5,363 bases of DNA from NCBI GenBank assembly GCA_003551945.1, contig PUNZ01000005.1, positions 1 through 5,363 of the forward strand, read 5' to 3'. Below the pieces are notes generated by a model. It ran no database searches. It worked only from the letters and a program-made list of their open reading frames with translations, and was not told where the DNA came from. Shown piece by piece: positions 1-4,887 of the stretch (position 1 is the first letter of the stretch; every line of letters begins with the position of its first letter). The translations under genes were made by a program, and so were the position numbers. The stretch comes from Halovenus sp. (GTDB lineage: Archaea > Halobacteriota > Halobacteria > Halobacteriales > Haloarculaceae).

Positions 1-55
1 AAAAGCTCTCATCACAAGGGGCTGAGCGGGGGTAACTGTTCGTCATCGCCACCAT
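1..55 (-). CDS. Possible 5' end of a minus-strand gene, cut by the window edge
   Basis: An ATG at 55-53 on the minus strand opens a frame that stays open for 18 codons to the window edge (MVAMTNSYPRSAPCDESF). A second in-frame ATG lies at 46. The main support is position. A TATA-like element (GTTTTTATC, 84-76 on the minus strand) is centred about 25 bp upstream of the ATG, which would give a leaderless transcript as for other genes here. Eighteen codons are too few to identify a family or rule out chance. If real, the gene is divergent from the small zinc protein at 143-346. Confidence 0.35.
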   Translation of the reverse strand, partial: MVAMTNSYPRSAPCDESF

Positions 56-75
56 TCGCCTATCAGCTATCCATA

Positions 76-84
76 GATAAAAAC
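76..84 (-). promoter_or_regulatory. TATA-like element for the putative left-edge gene
   Basis: The minus strand reads GTTTTTATC. Its centre near position 80 predicts a transcription start near 54, on the ATG at 55. The same AT-rich stretch could also serve the plus strand, with transcription starting near 105 and running into the zinc-protein gene. The sequence alone does not settle which way it works. Confidence 0.35.
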
Positions 85-142
85 TCCGTGCTCGGGTCGT
101 TGGACGGAAACGTCTATGCACCTACGCCCCAAAAATGGCCAT

Positions 143-346
143 ATGGCAAGTCAACCCTGCGATGGGTGCGGGGACTCCGTCACCATCGGTGGCGGCATTG
201 CAAACATCTGGACGTTCAACCACGAGCCAACGGGCGGCCTCGAACTCGAATTAGCTGATGGCTCTGAGCATTTTCTCTGCTATGACTGTATCGACAGATT
301 ACCCGATGACCGTGAGGTCACTGCAGCCGATGTGAACTCCCTCTGA
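143..346 (+). CDS. Small four-cysteine zinc-binding protein, conserved haloarchaeal type
   Basis: This 67-residue acidic protein has two CxxC knuckles, C6-x2-C9 and C46-x2-C49, about 36 residues apart. That spacing is typical of a zinc ribbon or treble-clef fold holding one Zn2+. The first knuckle is followed by a hydrophobic, Gly-rich strand and an IWTF motif (residues 22-25). The second lies in HFLCYDCI (43-50). From memory it resembles short haloarchaeal proteins of unknown function annotated only as DUF (DUF7561-like) or zinc-finger families, but I could not check this. An in-frame ATG at 116 would add nine basic residues (MHLRPKNGH). I prefer 143 because the extension is basic and unlike the rest, and the conserved part begins at MASQPCDGCG. 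The ATG at 116 does fit better with a start site near 105. The function is unknown; nucleic-acid or protein binding is only a general expectation for such ribbons. Confidence 0.8.
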   Translation: MASQPCDGCGDSVTIGGGIANIWTFNHEPTGGLELELADGSEHFLCYDCIDRLPDDREVTAADVNSL

Positions 347-392
347 TACCGCACAGCCACGGTTAACTTTGGTGTTCGAGACCGGCCTGATA

Positions 393-400
393 TTTATATA
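393..400 (+). promoter_or_regulatory. TATA box of the ATPase gene (leaderless)
   Basis: TTTATATA is centred 27 bp upstream of the GTG at 424. Archaeal transcription normally starts 25-27 bp downstream of the TATA centre, so the mRNA should begin at or within a base of the start codon. No Shine-Dalgarno sequence is present. This supports the GTG start. The same octamer is used for the gene at 4888. Confidence 0.75.
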
Positions 401-423
401 CGAAGCCCCGGCCAGTCCCGTCT

Positions 424-1464
424 GTGACCTTCCTCATCGGTCGAACCACCGACGCTGGACCGACCGCTTGCCTTGGTCAGTATCGGGCACGGGATGGCAG
501 TGCAGGCGCACCGCTTGCACTTGATGTTGATGGCCCACACGTGCTGTTGGTCGTTGGAAAGCGTGGCTATGGTAAGTCGTACACGCTGGGTGTGCTAGCG
601 GAGGAACTTGCCACAACGGCCGGCATAGCTCCAGTTATTCTCGACCCGATGGGGGTATTTGAGACGCTCGAAACTCCCTCTTCGGATGCTTCGGGCGTTC
701 CAGTACATGTCTGTCGACGTCCCCAGATTGATCCCAACTCTCTTGACCCACGAGCATGGTGTCAGATGCTGTCACTTGCTCCAGAGGGTGGTGCAGGCGG
801 ACTCCTCTGGCAAGCAGCCAGTGACTGCAACTCAATTGGTGGTATGCGAGCACATATTGACCGTCGTGACGCCCCGTGTTCCGAGCGTCGGGCGGCATTG
901 AATCACCTCTCGCTTGCTGAATCCTGGGAAGTGTTTGATACAGAGGGACTCGGCATACAGCACCTATCCACCAGCGAGGCGACCGTTATCGACCTCTCTG
1001 GATTGAGCGAGCCAGCAATGAACGCGGTTGTGCATGCCGTTGCCCGATTGCTCTATCAAGCACGAATCGCACAGGAGATGACGCGCTTGCCATGGCTCAT
1101 ACTTGATGAGGCGCATATTTTCTTTGAGGGCATTGGCGCACCCGCTCTTGAGACCATACTTACTCGCGGCCGTGCACCCGGTGTTAGTCTTGTGACCGCA
1201 ACGCAGCGACCGAGCGCGTTACCATCGGTCGCGCTGTCACAGGCTGATATTCTCTGTTCTCACCGATTGACAGCCCAACCAGATATCGACGCGCTTGAAC
1301 GGATTCAGCCGACGTATCTTGCGGGTGATATTGCAACAGTGTTGCCCCAGCGTCCGGGAGACGTTGTTCTCGTTGATGATGCCACTGAATCAGTGCATCC
1401 AGCGACTATCCGAACTCGCAAAACGGTCCACGGTGGTGATAGTCCGAAAGTTAGTGACCGCTAG
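424..1464 (+). CDS. HerA/FtsK-type P-loop ATPase (DUF87-like), short form
   Basis: The 346-residue protein has a Walker A motif GKRGYGKS at 45-52. Its Walker B motif is LILDEAH at 225-231, where D228 would help bind Mg2+ and E229 is the likely catalytic glutamate. A TATQRP segment at 258-263 matches the polar-residue (sensor) position after Walker B in HerA/FtsK ATPases. TRGR at 247-250 could supply an arginine finger in a ring assembly. The order and the DEAH-to-TQRP spacing fit the HerA branch (helicase/translocase, DUF87-like). HerA proteins usually have about 500 residues, with an N-terminal beta-barrel before Walker A. Here only 44 residues precede it, so the barrel is missing or reduced to a strand or two. 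No NurA nuclease gene is adjacent. A role as an oligomeric DNA translocase is inferred, and the substrate is unknown. The GTG start is set by the TATA box 27 bp upstream. The gene converges on the oxidoreductase with only 10 nt between stop codons. Confidence 0.88.
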   Translation: MTFLIGRTTDAGPTACLGQYRARDGSAGAPLALDVDGPHVLLVVGKRGYGKSYTLGVLAEELATTAGIAPVILDPMGVFETLETPSSDASGVPVHVCRRPQIDPNSLDPRAWCQMLSLAPEGGAGGLLWQAASDCNSIGGMRAHIDRRDAPCSERRAALNHLSLAESWEVFDTEGLGIQHLSTSEATVIDLSGLSEPAMNAVVHAVARLLYQARIAQEMTRLPWLILDEAHIFFEGIGAPALETILTRGRAPGVSLVTATQRPSALPSVALSQADILCSHRLTAQPDIDALERIQPTYLAGDIATVLPQRPGDVVLVDDATESVHPATIRTRKTVHGGDSPKVSDR

Positions 1465-1474
1465 TGGCCGTGAG

Positions 1475-2509
1475 TCACCAATACGTGCGAACCATTCGCT
1501 CTGCGGTTTCAAGCCCATTGGCCAGTGCCGCGTGAACCCGAGCTTCTCCAGCGACCCAGTCACCGGTAACGTACAGCCCATCGTATTCAGCACTCCGAAG
1601 CACGCCCATCGGTGCGCCACCTTCAGGGAGGGCATATCGCCAGCCCTGATGGTCGGTCCATGCAGGCTCTGTGAGTCGCTCATCGTCGATAATCTCGGCA
1701 GTCATCTCCGCAAGCGCTGTAATATTCTTCTCAGGCTCCTCGTCATACTGACGCTGTGACCAGTCATGATTTGCTTGCACAATCAGCACTGATTGGCCAT
1801 CCGGGACGTGTCCCGGTTTGCACTCTTCGCGTGAAATCCAGCCAATTTCGTGGTCTTTCCCAGGATTAACAAGCCCGTAGTATGGTACGTCCAGTGAAAA
1901 ATCGTATCCCAAGACTGCAGTCCAGATTGTCCGGTATTCGACGTCTTGGATTGTCTCAAGCAAGTCCTCCTTAGTTTCACTTTCCCACTCTGTCTTCTGG
2001 AGCAATGTTGCGGTCTGTGGTGCTGGTGGGTTACATACCAGCAAATCAAACGGCCCCCACTCTGTATCCTCCGTATCGGTTGCTGTCCATCCAGCAGACG
2101 ATTTGGCAAGCGACGCAATCCGGGTTCGACGGTGAAGCGTGGCGTCTGTCTCCGCAAGCAACCGTTTACCAATCTGGGTCAATCCTTGCTCGTAGGTCAG
2201 TCGTTTGGGGCCGGACTCTCGCCCTGGTGAAGTGTTCCCGTCGTTATCAAAGACCCAGATTGGCTCGGTTAGTTCGCCGAGTCCGTCGGTATCGAGGTGG
2301 TCGGTGAGAAGGTCAGTTACTCGTTCATCGGTTGATTTGACGTAATTTGCCCCGTAATCGTATGTAATTTCGCCACGGCGTCGGGTTGCCGCTCGCCCAC
2401 AGACGCCTCCTGATTTCTCAAGGAGCGTTATCTCTGCGTCTGTCGTATTTGAAAGCACATACGCTGCTGCACAGGCCGCTGCGCCTGCTCCGATAATCCC
2501 GACGTGCAT
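1475..2509 (-). CDS. FAD-dependent oxidoreductase, amine-oxidase/renalase-like
   Basis: This 344-residue protein starts with a Rossmann dinucleotide-binding motif, VGIIGAGAAA (3-12), i.e. GxGxxA. The beta-2 acid is E31 in LLEKSGGVCGR (29-39), the EKxxxxGGR-like signature of the flavin-containing amine oxidase, protoporphyrinogen oxidase and renalase group. A second FAD-contact motif lies near the C-terminus: YVTGDWVAGE (313-322), followed by a helix with the G-V-A-G-A pattern. The length suits the compact renalase-like subgroup, which lacks the longer substrate domain of phytoene desaturases (about 500 residues). It is expected to be a soluble cytoplasmic flavoprotein oxidising an amine or a reduced nicotinamide-type substrate. 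The sequence does not show which one. The ATG is supported by a TATA-like box 25 bp upstream and by the motif lying right at the N-terminus. The gene is divergent from the lipoprotein and convergent with the ATPase. Confidence 0.88.
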   Translation of the reverse strand: MHVGIIGAGAAACAAAYVLSNTTDAEITLLEKSGGVCGRAATRRRGEITYDYGANYVKSTDERVTDLLTDHLDTDGLGELTEPIWVFDNDGNTSPGRESGPKRLTYEQGLTQIGKRLLAETDATLHRRTRIASLAKSSAGWTATDTEDTEWGPFDLLVCNPPAPQTATLLQKTEWESETKEDLLETIQDVEYRTIWTAVLGYDFSLDVPYYGLVNPGKDHEIGWISREECKPGHVPDGQSVLIVQANHDWSQRQYDEEPEKNITALAEMTAEIIDDERLTEPAWTDHQGWRYALPEGGAPMGVLRSAEYDGLYVTGDWVAGEARVHAALANGLETAERMVRTYW

Positions 2510-2529
2510 GCTCTGGTGTTGGAGCGAGG

Positions 2530-2537
2530 ATATTAAC
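2530..2537 (-). promoter_or_regulatory. TATA-like box of the oxidoreductase gene
   Basis: The minus strand reads GTTAATAT, centred about 25 bp upstream of the ATG at 2509, which predicts a leaderless transcript. It departs from the TTTATATA consensus, so the promoter may be weak. Confidence 0.5.
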
Positions 2538-2593
2538 CACCATTGGTTGCTTACGGTCGCATGCGGACTGCGTCTAAGATATGTGCCACTACC

Positions 2594-2602
2594 TTTATTT
2601 TA
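2594..2602 (+). promoter_or_regulatory. TATA box of the lipoprotein gene
   Basis: TTTATTTTA is centred at 2598 and predicts transcription starting near 2624, a 14-nt leader before the ATG at 2638. The box lies downstream of the in-frame ATG at 2581, which argues against that earlier start. Confidence 0.55.
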
Positions 2603-2637
2603 GAGCCAGCAAATCATCGACTAGAGAAAGACAATTT

Positions 2638-3075
2638 ATGATAACGGAGTTATCCAGAAGACGATTTGTCGCTGGAATGTGTGGGTCAGTTGCCGCAGCG
2701 ACGGGACTTGCTGGCTGTCTTGGCGACGACGATGACGAGGTTTCCGTTCCCGATGCTGAGTTTCGTATCATTAACCGGGAGGAAACCGAGATGCCAGGCG
2801 GTGGTGATGATGCACCGGATGGTTCCCAGTTTACCGTCGAATACGCTGGTGAGGAGTTAACGCCCGATAATACGCATTCAATCGAGCTTAGACCTGCAGA
2901 AGGAGTGTTGTTTGATTCGTGGGCTCCAACCGAGGAGGAACCAATCACGGATGGGGACACTGCACAATTTATCGTTGGTGATGATACGGTTGCCTCCGGC
3001 GAGGAAGTGCTATTCGTCTGGATGTCACCTGATGGTGAGCGTGAATCGGAGCTGAACAGTGAGATGATGCCATAA
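2638..3075 (+). CDS. TAT-exported lipoprotein with a possible pilin-like domain
   Basis: The 145-residue protein has a twin-arginine signal, SRRRF at 6-10, then a weakly hydrophobic Ala/Gly stretch and a lipobox LAGC with Cys at 27. It should be exported folded by the TAT pathway, cut before C27 and lipid-anchored outside the membrane. This is the usual route for haloarchaeal lipoproteins. The mature part starts GDDDDE and is very acidic. The remaining ~110 residues look beta-rich. The C-terminal half has W95, a GD near 106, and FVWMSPDG at 126-133 followed by a terminal MMP. From memory this resembles the W-GD-VWxSPxG pattern in the C-terminal domain of haloarchaeal type IV pilins (DUF1628/PF07790-like), but I could not verify it. 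The start at 2638 puts the TAT motif at the normal distance. An ATG at 2581 would add 19 residues and lies before the TATA box. The gene converges on the amidase across 39 bp. Confidence 0.8.
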   Translation: MITELSRRRFVAGMCGSVAAATGLAGCLGDDDDEVSVPDAEFRIINREETEMPGGGDDAPDGSQFTVEYAGEELTPDNTHSIELRPAEGVLFDSWAPTEEEPITDGDTAQFIVGDDTVASGEEVLFVWMSPDGERESELNSEMMP

Positions 3076-3080
3076 ACTGG

Positions 3081-3086
3081 TTTTTT
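3081..3086 (+). terminator. Oligo-T terminator of the lipoprotein gene
   Basis: A run of six T lies 5 nt after the TAA stop. Archaeal RNA polymerase stops at short oligo-T tracts in the coding strand without needing a hairpin. This is the longest T run in the convergent gap. Confidence 0.6.
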
Positions 3087-3093
3087 CGCAATT

Positions 3094-3111
3094 CGATTCC
3101 CCAAAGAATCG
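3094..3111. repeat. Short inverted repeat between two convergent genes
   Basis: CGATTC and GAATCG form a perfect 6-bp stem with a 6-nt CCCAAA loop. It lies between the lipoprotein and amidase stop codons and would be transcribed in both 3' UTRs. It may help end transcription or protect the 3' ends, but a stem this short can arise by chance. Confidence 0.4.
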
Positions 3112-3114
3112 GAG

Positions 3115-4551
3115 TCACTGCGGGTAGTGCTCGTGCCACGGCTTCGCTCGCTCGAGAGCAGCGCTTGCCGCAAGGACTTTGTCGTCTTGATACGGTTGGC
3201 CTACAATCTGTGCGGCGGCGACTCCTTCGTTAGCACAGAGATGGCCCACTGGAACAGAGGCGGCAGGATGGCCGGTCCAGTTGAACGGCCATGTGAGTGC
3301 CAGTTCCCAATCCTGTCCACGGTCGGTTTCACGGTCCATCTGGGCGGTTGCAAGCGTCGGTGTGACTAGTAGGTCATACGTTTCGTAACAGTCCTGCACT
3401 GCATCAAACAACTGCGTGCGGACGAGACCTGTTTGTGCGACATCTTCAATAGTTTTCTCGTCGCCGATTGCAAGCAATTCCAGCAGACTCTCCGAGACCG
3501 CATCAGGATGGTTCCGGAGGTTGATTCCGACTGTTTCCTCAACGACGGCTGCGACACCGACGAACGTGGTTGCAAACGTGGTCTCAACCGTCTCACAGAG
3601 CTTTTCGAGACTAACCCCGTGGTCAATTGCTACGCGTTCAACCGTCGCTCCTGAGGCTGCCAGTGCTTCGACTGATTCGGAAACGGCCTGTTCAATCCGT
3701 GGATCGACAGGGAATACATCCAGGTCAGGGCTGTAACCGATTGTTAACTCATCAATTGGTTGCTCCACTGCTGCCTGAAAGTCGATATCAACTGGAACGC
3801 TCGCAGGGTCTCGTGGATGGTAGCCGGTGATTACATCAAGTATGAGCGCCGCATCCTTGACGGTTCGAGTAAGTGGCCCCATCACGGAGTGGTGTGTTTT
3901 TGTCCCGAAGGCGTTTGGCCGCGAATCAAGTGGAACGAGCCCGTAAGATGGTTTGTGTCCGAATACGCCACAGGCTGCTGCTGGAATCCGAATTGAACCG
4001 CCGGTATCGCTTCCCATCGCGGCAGAGGCCATTCCGGCGGCGACGGCTGCTGCTGACCCGCCCGAAGACCCCCCAGCGTTGCTGTCTGTATCGAGCGGCG
4101 ATGCTGTTGGTCCGATATACTTGTTATCGGTCACGCCTTTGTGTCCAAACTCTGGTGTGTTGGTCTTTCCAATAATTACTGCTCCTGCGTTTTCGAGTCG
4201 TTCGACGACGGCTGACGTTCGTTCTGCGACGTATCCCATCTCGCCGACGAGTTTCACTCCGTAGGAATGCGGAACGCCCGCTTTCATATCACGAAGATCT
4301 TTCAGGGCAATTGGGACGCCGTGAAGTGGGCCCCGTACCTCTCCATCTGCGAGTTCTTGCTCCGCTTGTCGTGCTGTGTCCCGAGCGAGTTCATCGGTGA
4401 CTGTCACATATGCATTGATTTCCTCTTCCCGCGCAGCTATCTCAGCAAGATACCGTTCAACCACCGCAGTTGGTGCGTACTCTTGATTCTGTATCTTTTC
4501 GGCCAACTCCACTGTTGATATAAATGGATCAATCTGCTCCCCGTTTCCCAT
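3115..4551 (-). CDS. Amidase-signature family hydrolase
   Basis: This 478-residue protein has the full Ser-cisSer-Lys machinery of the amidase signature family. K84 is in VPIALKD (79-85). The Gly/Ser-rich loop GGSSGGS (160-166) carries the cis-Ser, S162. The nucleophile S186 is in SDTGGSIR (181-188). The 24-residue step from S162 to S186 matches the spacing known for GatA and FAAH. Family members hydrolyse amide bonds through an acyl-enzyme, releasing ammonia or an amine. The length suits a stand-alone amidase or a GatA-type subunit. No gatC or gatB lies nearby, and haloarchaeal GatA as I recall it is shorter and starts differently, so I favour a stand-alone amidase of unknown substrate. There is no signal peptide or membrane segment, so it is cytoplasmic. 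The ATG has a TATA-like element about 27 bp upstream and no Shine-Dalgarno motif. Nothing ties it functionally to its neighbours. Confidence 0.92.
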   Translation of the reverse strand: MGNGEQIDPFISTVELAEKIQNQEYAPTAVVERYLAEIAAREEEINAYVTVTDELARDTARQAEQELADGEVRGPLHGVPIALKDLRDMKAGVPHSYGVKLVGEMGYVAERTSAVVERLENAGAVIIGKTNTPEFGHKGVTDNKYIGPTASPLDTDSNAGGSSGGSAAAVAAGMASAAMGSDTGGSIRIPAAACGVFGHKPSYGLVPLDSRPNAFGTKTHHSVMGPLTRTVKDAALILDVITGYHPRDPASVPVDIDFQAAVEQPIDELTIGYSPDLDVFPVDPRIEQAVSESVEALAASGATVERVAIDHGVSLEKLCETVETTFATTFVGVAAVVEETVGINLRNHPDAVSESLLELLAIGDEKTIEDVAQTGLVRTQLFDAVQDCYETYDLLVTPTLATAQMDRETDRGQDWELALTWPFNWTGHPAASVPVGHLCANEGVAAAQIVGQPYQDDKVLAASAALERAKPWHEHYPQ

Positions 4552-4574
4552 GGCGTGGCTATACTGTCGGTTTC

Positions 4575-4582
4575 ACATAATT
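4575..4582 (-). promoter_or_regulatory. TATA-like element of the amidase gene
   Basis: The minus strand reads AATTATGT, centred about 27 bp upstream of the amidase ATG, which would give a leaderless mRNA. The match to consensus is poor, and the position is the main support. Confidence 0.4.
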
Positions 4583-4594
4583 GTTCGTGCTGTT
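4582..4594. repeat. 13-bp direct repeat, copy 1
   Basis: TGTTCGTGCTGTT occurs here, next to the putative amidase TATA element, and again at 4830-4842. The copies have the same orientation and lie 248 bp apart, on either side of the zinc-ribbon gene. Confidence 0.45.
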
Positions 4595-4624
4595 GAATTT
4601 CAATCACCACATCGGATAAATATC

Positions 4625-4644
4625 AATATGTGTTAATATGTCTT
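4625..4644. repeat. Tandem 10-bp repeat upstream of the zinc-ribbon gene
   Basis: Two adjacent copies, AATATGTGTT and AATATGTCTT, differ at one of ten positions. The period is close to one helical turn, so both copies face the same side of the DNA. That is a common layout for a regulator binding side by side, though low sequence complexity could also explain it. Confidence 0.5.
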
Positions 4645-4650
4645 TATGGG

Positions 4651-4661
4651 ATAATGATTAT
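4651..4661. repeat. Perfect 5-1-5 palindrome in the AT-rich region
   Basis: ATAAT-G-ATTAT is a perfect inverted repeat centred 26 bp upstream of the ATG at 4682. That places it where a TATA box would sit for a leaderless transcript. It could be an operator overlapping the core promoter, or just AT-rich promoter DNA. Confidence 0.4.
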
Positions 4662-4681
4662 TAGTATCCACATCGTTAATC

Positions 4682-4822
4682 ATGACTGTGATGCCAACCT
4701 GCACTCGGTGTGACACTCGGATGAGCCACAACGACGAGACGACGAAACTCACAGAGTATACCTGTCCGTCGTGTCACGCAACAGAGATCGTCCGGAAGAA
4801 TACGTATCGCGTTACTGCATAG
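4682..4822 (+). CDS. 46-residue zinc-ribbon microprotein
   Basis: The frame begins MTVMPTCTRC and ends with TAG at 4820-4822. Two CxxC knuckles, C7-T-R-C10 and C28-P-S-C31, are 17 residues apart, the standard geometry of a rubredoxin-like zinc ribbon binding one Zn2+. The second knuckle (YTCPSCHATE) resembles the C-terminal knuckle of many archaeal ribbons. H16 and H32 are further possible ligands. The C-terminal tail has several basic residues (R38, K39, R43), unlike the acidic neighbours, which could suit contact with nucleic acid. Haloarchaea encode many such microproteins and few have a known role. An internal ATG at 4691 (M4) is an alternative start that keeps both knuckles. The gene has its own AT-rich promoter region and is followed after 65 nt by the membrane-protein gene, which has a separate TATA box. 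The cysteine pattern makes a chance frame unlikely. Confidence 0.78.
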   Translation: MTVMPTCTRCDTRMSHNDETTKLTEYTCPSCHATEIVRKNTYRVTA

Positions 4823-4829
4823 TTTCAGC

Positions 4830-4842
4830 TGTTCGTGCTGTT
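4830..4842. repeat. 13-bp direct repeat, copy 2
   Basis: This second TGTTCGTGCTGTT lies 8 nt after the zinc-ribbon stop codon and 12 bp before the TATA box of the membrane-protein gene. Both copies are intergenic and next to a core promoter, as a shared regulator site would be. Chance is possible. Confidence 0.45.
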
Positions 4843-4854
4843 CGATTGATTGGT

Positions 4855-4862
4855 TTTATATA
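4855..4862 (+). promoter_or_regulatory. TATA box of the membrane-protein gene
   Basis: TTTATATA is centred at 4858-4859 and predicts a start near 4885, 3 nt before the ATG. It is identical to the box upstream of the ATPase gene. It supports the ATG at 4888 and separate transcription from the zinc-ribbon gene. Confidence 0.75.
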
Positions 4863-4887
4863 TTGGGACGAGCGAACGGGCGGATAG

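Larger units (their letters stand above)
4552..4681. promoter_or_regulatory. AT-rich divergent promoter region
   Basis: These 130 bp lie between the amidase and zinc-ribbon start codons. The half next to the zinc-ribbon gene (about 4610-4680) is much more AT-rich than the rest of the window. It holds a tandem 10-bp repeat (4625-4644), a palindrome (4651-4661) and several possible TATA boxes for the plus strand, including TCTTTATGG at 4641-4649, which predicts a start near 4672. I see no open frame that looks coding in it. Confidence 0.6.

Noticed and set aside
424..1464. A defence or conjugation system built around the HerA-like ATPase
   Set aside because: No nuclease, Sir2, methylase, relaxase or other typical partner lies beside it, and the flanking genes have unrelated functions and opposite or separate promoters.
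1295..1759. Plus-strand open frame spanning the ATPase 3' end and the oxidoreductase 3' end
   Set aside because: It overlaps two genes with intact motifs in other frames, and its Cys/Arg-rich composition is unlike haloarchaeal proteins.
2595..3173. Long minus-strand open frame (192 codons) across the lipoprotein gene
   Set aside because: It is antisense to a gene with a clear TAT signal and lipobox. Its Ser-rich runs are the mirror of Asp codons on the other strand, and it has no recognisable motif.
4267..4518. Plus-strand open frame of 83 codons inside the amidase gene
   Set aside because: Its Cys-, Phe- and Trp-rich, non-acidic translation is antisense to the amidase N-terminal region and has no promoter.
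3115..4551. Reading the amidase as GatA of the GatCAB amidotransferase
   Set aside because: The catalytic triad is shared by the whole family. No gatB or gatC is nearby, and the length and N-terminus do not match haloarchaeal GatA as I recall it.
4826..4840. Possible hairpin terminator CAGC-loop-GCTG after the zinc-ribbon stop
   Set aside because: The 4-bp stem with a 7-nt loop is too weak, and no T run follows directly.
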